Assembly: GCA_039934035.1 (NCBI GenBank)
Contig: JBDTMZ010000093.1
Location: 1-64,000 of the forward strand
Reading direction: 5' to 3'
Origin: Solibacter sp039934035
GTDB taxonomy: Bacteria; Acidobacteriota; Terriglobia; Bryobacterales; Bryobacteraceae
Length of the DNA stretch: 64,000 bases
The translations under genes were made by a program, and so were the position numbers. Of the stretch, positions 48,581-58,230 are shown piece by piece (the first letter of the stretch is position 1; each line of letters begins with the position of its first letter). Under the pieces are notes generated by a model. The model was not told the DNA's origin. It saw nothing but the letters and a program-made list of their open reading frames with translations, and did not search any database.

Positions 48581-49165
48581 ATGGATTATCCGGGGCAGTA
48601 TCAATCCCAGGTATTGAGTGCTATTCAAACGATCGACCTCGCCAAGGTCACCCGAGTCATCCAGTTGTTTAAGTCCGCGCGCGCACACGGCCAGAGGATT
48701 TTCGTGTGCGGCGCGGGCGGAACCGACGCGATGGCTTCACAGTTCCTTTGCGAAATGGTCAAAAGCGCCGGACGCAACCGGTCCTCTCGTTTCCGGATTC
48801 TCGCTTTGAGCGATCCGAGCCCGATCATCGCGGCCGTCCGCGACGATTTCATGAACGAGCGCGTGTTTGTCGAGCAACTGAAGAACTTCGCCGAACCCGA
48901 GGACGTGGTCATGGGAATCTGCACCTCTGGCGACACTTCCAGCGTGGTGAACGCCATCGAATATGCCTCCTGGATTGGCTGCCGCACCATAGGAATTACC
49001 GGCTGCGACGGTGGCGAGGTCGCTCGCTTAGCCGAACTGACCATCCAGGTGCCCGTCAGCCATCAGGGCAGCATCGAAGATGTCCACATGATCATTTGTC
49101 ACATGATCGGGTACTACTTTGTGGATTTCGAAAAAGCCGATCAGGGAGATGAGAGATCACGGTGA
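48581..49165 (+). CDS. SIS-domain protein (GmhA-like)
   Basis: A 194-residue sugar-isomerase-fold protein resembling phosphoheptose isomerase GmhA: FVCGAGGTDAMASQFLCEM (phosphate-binding start), EDVVMGICTSGDTSSVVNAIEYA (SGxT-type Ser cluster) and GSIEDVHMIICHMIGYY (C-terminal helix with Glu-Asp-His). It may make heptose precursors or sense a sugar phosphate. GGAG is about 10 nt upstream. The stop overlaps the GTG start of the next gene, so the two are coupled. Confidence 0.87.
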   Translation: MDYPGQYQSQVLSAIQTIDLAKVTRVIQLFKSARAHGQRIFVCGAGGTDAMASQFLCEMVKSAGRNRSSRFRILALSDPSPIIAAVRDDFMNERVFVEQLKNFAEPEDVVMGICTSGDTSSVVNAIEYASWIGCRTIGITGCDGGEVARLAELTIQVPVSHQGSIEDVHMIICHMIGYYFVDFEKADQGDERSR

Positions 49166-50649
49166 AAAGATTCCTGCTGCTTGCCGCGGTGGCCCTCCGA
49201 TTATCCGCACAGTATCCGGAGAACGCACCGCCTGACAATCCCAAACCAAGCTTCTTTCCGGCGGCCGGAGAGGGCGACGAGAGATCCGCTCCGGGGTCAT
49301 CCGCCGCTCCAGGGCCGTCCGCCTCTCCCGGGCCATCCGCCGCCCCCGGGCCATCCGCCGCCAGCCTCCTGCCCTCGTCGCGGAGCGTGATCGCTTCGCC
49401 GGGGGTAGAGTCTGCCGAGGGCGTGGATTGGAGCAGCCTGTTCCGCACGTCCGGACGCTTTCTCGCTATCGAACATGGATTTCGCCTGATGACGGAGCCG
49501 GGCACACGCAGCGGTCTGAAAGGCAGTTTTTTCGGTAACTACGCCGCGGCCGTGAGCAATCTTCACGGCTGGGCGGACGGCGATGAATTCTACGTGAACT
49601 ACGTCGGGCATCCGATGCAGGGCAGCGTGGCGGGTTTTATCTGGGTACAGAACGACCGCGCCTATCGGGGCGCCGAGTTCGGGAAAAACCGGCTCTACTG
49701 GCGCAGCCGGCTCCGCGCCGCCGCTTACGCCTGGGCCTACAGCGCGCAGTTCGAAATCGGTCTTCTCAGTGAAGCCTCCATCGGCGCGATTCAAAGTTCC
49801 TTCCCCCAACAGGGTTTCGTCGACCACGTGGTCACACCGACAATCGGCTTCACCTGGATGATCGCCGAAGACGTGATGGACAAATACCTGATTCAACGCA
49901 TCGAGGGTGCCACCGGCAACCAGCTTGTCCGGCTGGTGGCGAGATCGGCCTTGAATCCGACCCGCACATTTGCCAATGTCCTGCAGGGTCACGCGCCGTG
50001 GCATCGCGACACGCGTGAGGGAATCCTCTCGTTCGCGCCGAATGCGCAGCGCGCCGCGCGCACGGCCGTAGAAGAGGTGCCCGACGTCGCCGGTCCAGCG
50101 CCGTTCGAACTGGACATGGCGGTTCGCCATCTGCGCTTCTCCGGCTCCAAAGTGGGTTGCCTCGGCGCCGGCCCCACGGCGGCGTTCCGGGTCTCCGACA
50201 CGTGGCAACTGTTGGCTGCGGTGGACGGCTGCAAAATGTTGGGGCTCGAGGAGAATCTGAGCGGCGACTCGCTATCCTACATGGCCGGGCCGCGATTCCG
50301 CTCGCGCGACTGGGGCCGCTGGAGCGCCAATCTCCAGGTCCTGGTGGGCGGCAACAAACTCACCGAAGAACGGATGTACCCCGTACGTAAGAAGCTGCTC
50401 GAAGCCGTCGCGTCGCGCGACCCCAAAGCAACGCCTCCGATCCACGAAGACTATACCGATTCCATCGCCCGCAATGGATTCTCGCTGCGCGGCGGCGGCG
50501 GCGTGAACTACAAGCTCAGCCCCGCGCTCACCCTCCGCGTCGCGGAACTGAACTATCAGCATTCCTGGGCGGGTGCTTTGTGGGGCAAGAGTTTCTCCGA
50601 TGCCCTCCAGTTCTCCTCCGGCCTGGTCCTCCGCATGGGAACGTGGTAG
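49162..50649 (+). CDS. Exported protein with Pro-Gly-Pro-Ser repeat region, unknown
   Basis: A 495-residue secreted protein: leader (FLLLAAVALRLSA), a low-complexity region of four PGPSAS/A-type repeats (about residues 45-65; encoded by about 18-nt tandem units near 49300-49360), then a long domain. That domain includes FYVNYVGHPMQGSVAGFIW and repeated membrane-edge-like aromatic strands, ending in GLVLRMGTW as outer-membrane proteins do. It vaguely recalls DUF3943 proteins. It starts at GTG overlapping the SIS gene stop (GTGA). Function unknown. Confidence 0.7.
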   Translation: MKRFLLLAAVALRLSAQYPENAPPDNPKPSFFPAAGEGDERSAPGSSAAPGPSASPGPSAAPGPSAASLLPSSRSVIASPGVESAEGVDWSSLFRTSGRFLAIEHGFRLMTEPGTRSGLKGSFFGNYAAAVSNLHGWADGDEFYVNYVGHPMQGSVAGFIWVQNDRAYRGAEFGKNRLYWRSRLRAAAYAWAYSAQFEIGLLSEASIGAIQSSFPQQGFVDHVVTPTIGFTWMIAEDVMDKYLIQRIEGATGNQLVRLVARSALNPTRTFANVLQGHAPWHRDTREGILSFAPNAQRAARTAVEEVPDVAGPAPFELDMAVRHLRFSGSKVGCLGAGPTAAFRVSDTWQLLAAVDGCKMLGLEENLSGDSLSYMAGPRFRSRDWGRWSANLQVLVGGNKLTEERMYPVRKKLLEAVASRDPKATPPIHEDYTDSIARNGFSLRGGGGVNYKLSPALTLRVAELNYQHSWAGALWGKSFSDALQFSSGLVLRMGTW

Positions 50650-51585
50650 CCGACAACAGTAAGCTCGATATCGGCGTTGAGCTGGACGGCAACAAGGCGA
50701 ACGCCTCGAATTCACGTGGTGCCGTATTTCGCCAGAATCACCGCCGCGCGCCAGGCGAATCTTCGTGGGACATAAGACCTTCCCCACTCAGGAAAACTCG
50801 GGAACCGGGGGCGACCGGCGGCGTGATCCCGTGGGGGAACGGCGGATCCAGTGACCAGTCAGCCCCCGTCCGTTCCCTTGATGCCGTTGCGGGACCCCCG
50901 GTGTCTTTTTTCGGTTCGGCTGCCGTGGGATGCTTCACGTCCGCATGAGGAGCGGGTGGCGCCGGCCGGAAGCAGTCCGCCGCCTGCCGTGTCCCCGGGT
51001 AGCCGTCCGAAGGGTGGCAAAGCGGGTCGGCGACCGGGAACTTTCAGATGTGGCGCCCTTTTCCTGGTTAAATTGACTCCACAATGCTGGAGTGCCTGGC
51101 CGCTTAGGTTTAGAATGAAGGCTTCTTTATTTCGGTTGCTTAATTTTTTTGTTTCGGTTGCATTTAATAAGGTGGGGATTTGCCGAGCGGCTCAAAGAGG
51201 CCGGAGGAACAACTTTCAGGATTAATGATCTATCTCCGCCCGCGTGGTCCGATAGCGGGGGATCCGCCACCGGGAGTCTTGTTCGCACCACGGTGCTTTG
51301 ACCTCGGGTACCCCGCTTGGCCATCTCCGGTGGCCCGGTCAGTACCGCCCGCGCCCCCCGTCTCTGGCGCCGGGAGAGTCTTCGGAATAGGGCTGCGCGA
51401 CGAACCTCGCAACGCGCCACGGGTGCCCGGCGTCAATCACATAGCGAAGGGGGCGGAGTCCGGCGAGGGGCGGATGGCAGCCCGGCAATCGCGGCCGTGC
51501 GGGGCCAGGTGCGCCCATCGATGTCTCGGATACCGCGATCCTGAACGTTTGGGCGTTCGGAAGCAGAACACATGGGTGAGAGCCA
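50650..51585. other. 936-bp gene-free region with an AT-rich patch
   Basis: No frame on either strand shows family motifs. At 51110-51185 the sequence becomes strongly AT-rich (TAATTTTTTTG, TTTAATAAGG) and contains TTTCGGTTGC twice, 27 nt apart. This would suit a promoter/upstream activation region for the kinase genes that start at 51586, but it is 400 bp away and could instead be a scar. Confidence 0.45.
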
Positions 51586-53199
51586 ATGAGCAACGGTAAC
51601 GGCACGATCCTGGTGGTGGACGACGATCCCGAGGCGCTGTCCCTGTTGGTCGACGTTCTGGAAAAGGAAAACTACGACGTTCAACCGGCCGACAGCGGCA
51701 AGCTGGCGCTGGTTTCCGTGGCGGCACAGCCTCCGGATCTGGTACTGCTGGATCTTCGCATGCCCGGCATGGATGGCTTCGAAGTCTGCCGGCGGATCAA
51801 AGAAACCGAGAACGGGCGGCGCGTTCCCGTGATGTTCATCAGTTCTTCCCGGGACAGGGAGGAGTGGGCGGAAGGGTTTGCCCTCGGCGCTGTAGACTTC
51901 GTTTCCAAACCATTTCAGCGGGAGGAACTCCTTGCGCGGGTGCGGACCCACGTGGAGTTGGGACGCCTGCAGGTTAAGTTGGAAACCCTGGTCGCGCAAC
52001 GAACGTCGCAATTGCGCTATGCAGTGGAACAGTTGCGCCTCGAGATCGTGGAGCGCCGGCGTGCCGAGCAGGCCGTGCGCGAAAGTGAAGAGAGGTTCCG
52101 TCACATTGCCAACGCGGCTCCGGTAATCATTTGGACGTCGAACGCTCAGGGCAGCGTGGATTTCCGCAACGAGCATGCCGCTCGCTTCACCGGTCGTGGC
52201 ACCGACGAATTGTTGAACATCAGGTGGTGTGAGCTGGTGCATCCCGAAGACCGGGAAAACCATTGCGACCACGTCACGCAGGCCTTGGCCGGGCGCGAGA
52301 GATTCCAGTTCGAATACCGCCTGAGGCGCGCGGACGGAGAGTACCGCGACATGTTGGACCTGGCGACTCCCCGGTTCGTGGGTGGCGCCGAGTTTGCCGG
52401 CTTCATCGGCGTGGTCTTTGACGTGACCGATGTGAAGCGGGCGCAGGAGCAGGCATTTCGCGAGAAGAACCTGCAAAACCTGCGACTGCTGTCGGCCGGC
52501 ATTGCGCACGATTTCAATACGCTGGTGGCGGCGATTTTCGGAGAGGTCGACCTGGCGCTCGCGGACATGCCGGAGGACGCCCCCGGCCGCGAAAACGTCG
52601 AAAGGATTGACGGCGTCGCCAAACGGGCCGCCGAAATCGTGCGCCTCCTGATGGCGTATGTCGGCGACCGGTCGGATACCAACCAGCCGGAGATGGTGGA
52701 CCTCAATACCGTGGCGCGCGAGATCACACCGCATCTCAAGGGCCCGCCATTGAAGAAGGCGGAACTCCACATGAATCTGGCCCCGCACCTTCCTTCCATT
52801 CAGGCGAGTCCGCTCCAGATGCGGCTGGTGGTCCTCAACCTGATCATCAATGCCGTGGAGGCGCTGCAGGGCGAGAAGGGCAGGGTGACGATCTCCACCG
52901 GCATCAAAGACCTCACGCGAGAATCCACGGAAGAGTGCTGGCGAGACCTGCCGGATGGCCGCTATGTCAGGCTGGAAGTGGCGGACACAGGGCTCGGGAT
53001 GACGGAAGAAGTGCAGGACCGGATGTTCGATCCCTTTTACAGCACCAAGTTTCTGGGACGCGGCCTGGGGCTGGCCGCGGTGCAGGGGATCATTCGTTCG
53101 CACGGCGGCTCCATCTCGTCCTGGAGTTCGCCGGGCGCCGGCTCGACCTTCGAAGTGCTGCTGCCAGTGGAACCTCCCGCGCCCGCCCGAAGCGCATGA
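51586..53199 (+). CDS. Receiver-PAS-histidine kinase, soluble
   Basis: A 537-residue cytoplasmic kinase: N-terminal receiver (VVDDDPEA, D56 in LVLLDLRMPG, Lys in VSKPF), coiled coil, PAS_3-type PAS (about 165-295; HPEDRENH, YRDML), then HisKA with H308 and HATPase_c (RLVVLNLIINAVEAL, DTGLGM, GRGLGLAAVQG). The H-box is HDFNTLVAAI; the family consensus HDFNNLL has Asn where this has Thr. Start ATG at 51586. The stop overlaps the next kinase by 4 nt. Confidence 0.92.
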   Translation: MSNGNGTILVVDDDPEALSLLVDVLEKENYDVQPADSGKLALVSVAAQPPDLVLLDLRMPGMDGFEVCRRIKETENGRRVPVMFISSSRDREEWAEGFALGAVDFVSKPFQREELLARVRTHVELGRLQVKLETLVAQRTSQLRYAVEQLRLEIVERRRAEQAVRESEERFRHIANAAPVIIWTSNAQGSVDFRNEHAARFTGRGTDELLNIRWCELVHPEDRENHCDHVTQALAGRERFQFEYRLRRADGEYRDMLDLATPRFVGGAEFAGFIGVVFDVTDVKRAQEQAFREKNLQNLRLLSAGIAHDFNTLVAAIFGEVDLALADMPEDAPGRENVERIDGVAKRAAEIVRLLMAYVGDRSDTNQPEMVDLNTVAREITPHLKGPPLKKAELHMNLAPHLPSIQASPLQMRLVVLNLIINAVEALQGEKGRVTISTGIKDLTRESTEECWRDLPDGRYVRLEVADTGLGMTEEVQDRMFDPFYSTKFLGRGLGLAAVQGIIRSHGGSISSWSSPGAGSTFEVLLPVEPPAPARSA

Positions 53200-56006
53200 A
53201 GCTCACGTCAAACCGGCGGTGGTGGGCGGTGCTTGCCATCCTGGGGGTCGCGGGAGCCGGAGCCGGCTCGTACTACGCATTCCGTTCTCGCTCGATTCCC
53301 AAGGGGCCGCTGCGCATCGGCTTCAAATCCAATCCTCCCTTCCAGATTCGTACGGCGGCCGGCTACAGCGGTCTCTCAGTCGATGTCGTCAGGGAGGCGG
53401 CGCGGCGCCGCGGGATTCGCCTCGAATGGGTCGAGCCGCAGACCAGTTCCGAAGAAGCCATCGAAAAAGGGCTGGTCGACCTGTGGCCCCTGATGGGCGA
53501 CCTTCCGGAACGGCGGAAGAAGATGTTCCTCAGCCGTCCCTGGGCCGTGGCCCACCATATTCTGGTCATGAAATCGGGTGTCACAGTCCCCGACCGCGAT
53601 TTCGGCGGACCGATTTCCATTCTCGATTCGCCGTTGCAGATCCGCCTCGCGATCCATGAAGTCCCCAAAGCTGTGCTGCTGCGGCTGCCGGACGCGCACC
53701 AGGCACTGAAGCAGGTCTGTACGGGTGCCGCTGGTGCGGCTTTTCTGGAAAAGCGGACTGCGAGGATGCTCCTGCAGGATCTGCCGAAGGAGTGTCAGGA
53801 CACGGACCTGCGCATCCACGAGTTGCAGCGCCTCAGGGTGAAGGCCGGTCTGGCGTCGACGTTCGCGGCAGCGGACGCAGCCAGGCTCTTGCGCGACGAG
53901 ATCGGCACGATGTATCGCGATGGAAGTCTGGGCGTTCTGATGGCGAAGTATTCTTTCTACGGACTGGACGACGCCTGGTCCGACTACCACCTGATGGAGT
54001 CCGTGGAACGCACCAAATGGGTCGCGTGGAGTTCCGCGGCTTCGGTTGTCGTTCTGGTGTTGGCGCTCTGGCAAATCATCTACCTGCGGCAGCGCTCCCG
54101 CTCTGAGCGGGTGCTGCGGGAGAGCGAGGCGCGGTTTCGCGCCATTTTCGATCAGGCCGGCGTGGGAGTAGCGCAAATCGGCCTCGATGGCCGGGTCGTC
54201 ATCGCAAATGACCGGTATTGTGAAGTGCTCGGCCGTAAGCCAAGCGACATGGTGGGGAGGGGCACCCGGGAGATGAGCCCCGGTGACGATTTGAAAAAGC
54301 AGATCGCCATGATGCCGCGGCTGCTTGCCGGGGAGATCCAGACTTTTTCCACGGAGAAACGGTATCAGCGCGACGACGGCAGCGTCGTCTGGGCGGTGGT
54401 GTACAAGTCGCTGGTGCGGGACGGCAACGGCCAGCCAACAGGCTTCATTGCGGTGGTCGAGGACATTACCGACCGCAAGGAGGCGGAATCAGCCATTAAG
54501 GAGAGCGAAGAGCGCTTCCGCAACATGGCCGATTCGGCGCCGGTGCTGATGTGGGTATCCGGTCCGGACAGGCTGCGCACCTTCTTCAACCGGCGGTGGC
54601 TGGAATTCACGGGCCGCACCATGGAGCAGGAATTGGGCGACGGGTGGGCCGAATGCATCCATCCCGAGGACCGGGAGCGATGCATGGCGACCTACGAGCT
54701 GTCGTTCGATAGGCGTCGCAATTTCCAGATGGAGTACCGGCTGCTGCGGTCCGACGGAGAGTATCGGTTTGTTCTGGATCACGGCGTGGCGCGGAGTTCC
54801 GACCACGGCGTGTTCGCCGGATATATCGGCTCGTGCCTCGATATCACGGAGTTGAAGAACAACTACGAGCGTCACCTGGCCATGCAGAAACTGGAGAGCC
54901 TGGGCGTGCTGGCGGCGGGGGTGGCGCACGACTTCAATAATCTGCTGGGCGCGATCGTAGCTCAGGCGGAGGCCGCGCGGAGCGAACTCACGGAGGGATC
55001 GCCGGCTGCCTCCGACGTGGAGCAGGTCCGGGTGACCGCGCTGCGGGCGGCGGAGATCGTATCGCAACTGATGACGTTCGCGCGCCAGGAGAATGCACCC
55101 AGGACGGCAGTCGACCTGTCTCAACTGGTGGCGGAAACCATTGGGCTGGTGCGGGTCTCCATCGCCAAGTCGGCCGTGCTCAAGACCGAACTTGCCGCGG
55201 ACCTGCCGCCGGTTTACGCCAACGCCGCTGAGATCCGTCAGGTGGTGATGAACCTGGTAATCAACGCCTCCGAAGCGCTCGAGGGCCAAATGGGACTGAT
55301 CACGATCACGACCTCGACCGTGACCCCACCCGAGGGTCCGTATACGGCGGTGCGTCTCGATGTCCGCGACACCGGGTCGGGCATGACGGAGGAGGTGAAG
55401 GCGCGGATCTTCGATCCGTTCTTCACCAGGCGCTTCGTCGGCCGCGGGCTGGGACTTTCGGCGGTGCAGGGGATTGTACGGCGGCACGACGGCTCCATCG
55501 AGATCGAGAGCGAGCCCGGAAAGGGAAGCCGGTTCACCGTGGTGCTGCCCTGTGCGAACGGGCAAACGCCTGCGCCGCTGGAAACATCTGCGCCGCTGGA
55601 AACGGCGGCACCTGCCGCCACCTCCGCACGGGCGCGCGGCGGCGTACTTTTTATCGACGACGAGGACTCGCTGCGAACGGCGGTATCCAAGATCCTGCGC
55701 CGCAGTGGCTTCAATGTCGTCGAGGCAGCGGACGGCCCGGCGGCGATTGAGATCCTCGCCACGAACGGCAAGGACATCGGGATCATCCTTCTGGATGTGA
55801 CGCTGCCGGGGATCTCGGGGGTGGAACTGCTGGACGAGTTGTGCCGGATCCGTAGGGGAGTTAAGGTAATTGTGAGCACGGCCTACAGCCGGGAGACGGC
55901 AATGTCGAGATTCGAGGGCCGCGAGGTTTGGGGCTTCATCCGCAAGCCATACCGCGGCAACGATCTGGTGAAACTATTGGAACAGGCGACGGGGAGCCAA
56001 CGATGA
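53196..56006 (+). CDS. Hybrid kinase with periplasmic SBP_bac_3 sensor (SBP-PAS-PAS-HK-REC)
   Basis: A 936-residue membrane sensor. TM1 (about 8-27) and TM2 (about 282-302) enclose a solute-binding domain of the amino-acid-binding type (LRIGFKSNPPFQ to LLRDEIG). PAS domains are at about 315-435 and 445-565 (HPEDRERC in the second). HisKA has H578 in AAGVAHDFNNLLGAI. The HATPase and a C-terminal receiver (FIDDEDS, D867 in ILLDVTLPG, Lys in RKPYRG) follow. It probably senses an amino acid or other small solute. Overlaps both neighbours by 4 nt (ATGA). Confidence 0.93.
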   Translation: MKLTSNRRWWAVLAILGVAGAGAGSYYAFRSRSIPKGPLRIGFKSNPPFQIRTAAGYSGLSVDVVREAARRRGIRLEWVEPQTSSEEAIEKGLVDLWPLMGDLPERRKKMFLSRPWAVAHHILVMKSGVTVPDRDFGGPISILDSPLQIRLAIHEVPKAVLLRLPDAHQALKQVCTGAAGAAFLEKRTARMLLQDLPKECQDTDLRIHELQRLRVKAGLASTFAAADAARLLRDEIGTMYRDGSLGVLMAKYSFYGLDDAWSDYHLMESVERTKWVAWSSAASVVVLVLALWQIIYLRQRSRSERVLRESEARFRAIFDQAGVGVAQIGLDGRVVIANDRYCEVLGRKPSDMVGRGTREMSPGDDLKKQIAMMPRLLAGEIQTFSTEKRYQRDDGSVVWAVVYKSLVRDGNGQPTGFIAVVEDITDRKEAESAIKESEERFRNMADSAPVLMWVSGPDRLRTFFNRRWLEFTGRTMEQELGDGWAECIHPEDRERCMATYELSFDRRRNFQMEYRLLRSDGEYRFVLDHGVARSSDHGVFAGYIGSCLDITELKNNYERHLAMQKLESLGVLAAGVAHDFNNLLGAIVAQAEAARSELTEGSPAASDVEQVRVTALRAAEIVSQLMTFARQENAPRTAVDLSQLVAETIGLVRVSIAKSAVLKTELAADLPPVYANAAEIRQVVMNLVINASEALEGQMGLITITTSTVTPPEGPYTAVRLDVRDTGSGMTEEVKARIFDPFFTRRFVGRGLGLSAVQGIVRRHDGSIEIESEPGKGSRFTVVLPCANGQTPAPLETSAPLETAAPAATSARARGGVLFIDDEDSLRTAVSKILRRSGFNVVEAADGPAAIEILATNGKDIGIILLDVTLPGISGVELLDELCRIRRGVKVIVSTAYSRETAMSRFEGREVWGFIRKPYRGNDLVKLLEQATGSQR

Positions 56007-57454
56007 GTGCCCCTTCGGGCGGCGGCGGGATCGCGTACCAGGACATCGTCGACGCCGTGCCCGAGGGGATTTGGATTGTAACCCCCGAAGGCCGGACGGT
56101 CTTCAGCAACCGCCGCATGGCCGAGCTTCTGGGAGTCGAGTTCGAGTCGATGGCCCGGCAGTCGTGCTTCGCGTGCGTATTTCCGGACGAGGCGGCCGAG
56201 GCACAGCAGCACTTTGCCCGCGCGCTGGGCGGAGACCGGCGGCCTTTCGATTTCCGGCTTCGCCGCGACGACGGATCGCCGCTTTGGGTCAGCATCTCCT
56301 GCATGCCGATGAAAAGCGCGAGCGGAGCGCCGTTTGCGCTGCTGGGTCTTTTTACGGACATCGACGAGCGGAAAAAGGCAGAGGACGCATTGCGCCACAG
56401 TGAGGCGCACTTTCGTAGCCTGGTGGACAGCGCACCCGTCATCACCTGGATGAGCGGGCCCCAAACCGTCGCGACCTTCCTCAACGCGCGGGCGCTGGAG
56501 TATACCGGATTGACTCAGGAGGAAGCGGCCGGAGACGGGTACCTGCAAGCGGTCCACCCGGACGATCTCGACGAATACCTCAAGGTCTTTCATGCAGCGA
56601 CGCAAGAGCGCGCACCCTTCTCCGTCGAGGTCCGGTTCCGGCGCGCCGACGGCGTGTACCGCTGGTTTTTAAGCGGCGGCGTTCCGCGCTTCGAGGGAGG
56701 AGTGTACCAAGGGCACGTCTGCACGGGAATCGACATCACCAATCTCAAAAACAGCTACGAACAGCACCTGGCCGCTCAAAACCTGGAGAGCCTGGGCGTG
56801 CTGGCGGCGGGCGTGGCGCATGACTTCAACAATCTTCTGGGCGCCATCGCCGCTCTCGCAGAGAACGCGCAGAGCAGTCTCGCCCCCGGTTCCGAGCCGG
56901 CACAGGACATGGGGCAAATCCTGGTGACGGCGCGGCGGGCGGCGGAGATGGTGTCGCAATTGATGACGTACGCGCGGCAGGAGACGGAACCCATGGCTAC
57001 CGTCGATCTGTCCCGCCTGGTGGCCGAGATGCTGGACCTGTTGCGCGTGTCCATCTCGAAGCTGGCGGTGCTGGAGACCGACCTGGCCCCGGACCTTCCG
57101 CCCATTCGCGTGAGTCCAGCCGAGATCCGGCAGTTAGTGATGAACCTGATTATTAACGCCTCGGAGGCGCTGACGGGGAAGACCGGCACGATTTCGGTCC
57201 GCACGGCGCGGCTCCCGGCCGGAGTGCGGTTGGAAGTGCGGGACACGGGTTGCGGCATGGCGGGCGAAGTCAAGGCACGAATCTTCGACCCGTTTTTTAC
57301 CACCAGGCTCATCGGCCGCGGGCTGGGGCTTTCCGTGGTGCAGGGCGTGGTACGGCGGCACGGCGGAGCGGTCGAGGTCGAGAGCACGCTTGGCAAAGGC
57401 AGCAGGTTTACCGTGACACTGCCGTGCGCGGAAGACCCGGCGTCCGGCACCTAG
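56003..57454 (+). CDS. PAS-PAS-histidine kinase, soluble
   Basis: A 483-residue cytoplasmic kinase without a receiver. PAS-A (about 15-125), PAS-B (about 130-255, with HPDDLDEY), HisKA with H273 in AAGVAHDFNNLLGAI, and HATPase (LVMNLIINASEAL, DTGCGM, GRGLGLSVVQG). From H-box to end it is very close to the preceding kinase, so the pair probably arose by tandem duplication. Third and last gene of the coupled run; no DNA-binding regulator follows. Confidence 0.92.
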   Translation: MSAPSGGGGIAYQDIVDAVPEGIWIVTPEGRTVFSNRRMAELLGVEFESMARQSCFACVFPDEAAEAQQHFARALGGDRRPFDFRLRRDDGSPLWVSISCMPMKSASGAPFALLGLFTDIDERKKAEDALRHSEAHFRSLVDSAPVITWMSGPQTVATFLNARALEYTGLTQEEAAGDGYLQAVHPDDLDEYLKVFHAATQERAPFSVEVRFRRADGVYRWFLSGGVPRFEGGVYQGHVCTGIDITNLKNSYEQHLAAQNLESLGVLAAGVAHDFNNLLGAIAALAENAQSSLAPGSEPAQDMGQILVTARRAAEMVSQLMTYARQETEPMATVDLSRLVAEMLDLLRVSISKLAVLETDLAPDLPPIRVSPAEIRQLVMNLIINASEALTGKTGTISVRTARLPAGVRLEVRDTGCGMAGEVKARIFDPFFTTRLIGRGLGLSVVQGVVRRHGGAVEVESTLGKGSRFTVTLPCAEDPASGT

Positions 57455-57682
57455 CGGCCCGTCGCATGGCCTACAAGACACCTTGATTCAATGACTAACG
57501 AGCCGCTTGCCGCCGCAGCCGGGCCAGCGAATCTTCCAGCCGCCCTCGCGCCAACCGGTGGAAGCCGCCACTGCTCTGGCAGCACACAAAGAGATTCCCT
57601 TCGTGGACGCAGGATCGATCTTTTCTTAGATCGGGCATTCCTCGGAGGGCATCACGAAAAGGCGGAATACGGAGATCACCCT

Positions 57683-58219
57683 ATGAAAAGAGTATTGATT
57701 GTCACTGCCTGCACGTTGGCGGCGGCCCTCTCCCTGCTAGCGCAGACGACAGGTAAACCCGCGGCGAAGTCGGCCGGCCTCGGCAAGCAGCAGGCCGCGT
57801 CCAATGAAGAACTGAACATCCGCGCCTACATGGAACTGCTGCGTACCGACATCCGAACTTCGAAGGCGCAGATCGTGGCGGAGGTGATGGCGCTCGATGC
57901 CGCACGCGCGGCCAAGTTCTGGCCAATCTATAAGGAATTCGAGAGCGACTACATCAAGATCGGCGACCAGATTGCCACCACCATCAAAAACTACGTCAGC
58001 CATTACGACGAGATGACGGATGCCGCCGCCGATCAACTGGCGAACCAGGTGCTCTCCATCGAGCAGCAGCGCAATGCGCTCAAGAAAAAATACTACGACC
58101 AATTCAAGGAAAGCGTGGGAGCCATCACAGCCACGCGCTTCCTGCAGGTCGAGAATCAACTGGAGCGGATCATGGATCTGCAGCTCGCGGCGGAACTGCC
58201 CGTAATCGCGGAACGGTGA
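57683..58219 (+). CDS. Exported helical protein, unknown
   Basis: A 178-residue periplasmic protein: leader (VTACTLAAALSLLA) and a mostly helical charged body (IRAYMELLRTDIRTSKAQIV, QVLSIEQQRNALKKKYYDQF) reminiscent of Spy/LTxxQ-type small helical periplasmic proteins, though no LTxxQ is seen. GGAG lies 10 nt before the ATG at 57683. The next start is 11 nt after its stop. Function unknown. Confidence 0.75.
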   Translation: MKRVLIVTACTLAAALSLLAQTTGKPAAKSAGLGKQQAASNEELNIRAYMELLRTDIRTSKAQIVAEVMALDAARAAKFWPIYKEFESDYIKIGDQIATTIKNYVSHYDEMTDAAADQLANQVLSIEQQRNALKKKYYDQFKESVGAITATRFLQVENQLERIMDLQLAAELPVIAER

Positions 58220-58230
58220 GGAGGCGGATC

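Noticed and set aside
57530..57590. Hairpin CTTCCA...TGGAAG after the third kinase as a terminator
   Set aside because: Short stem with a long loop and no following T-run.
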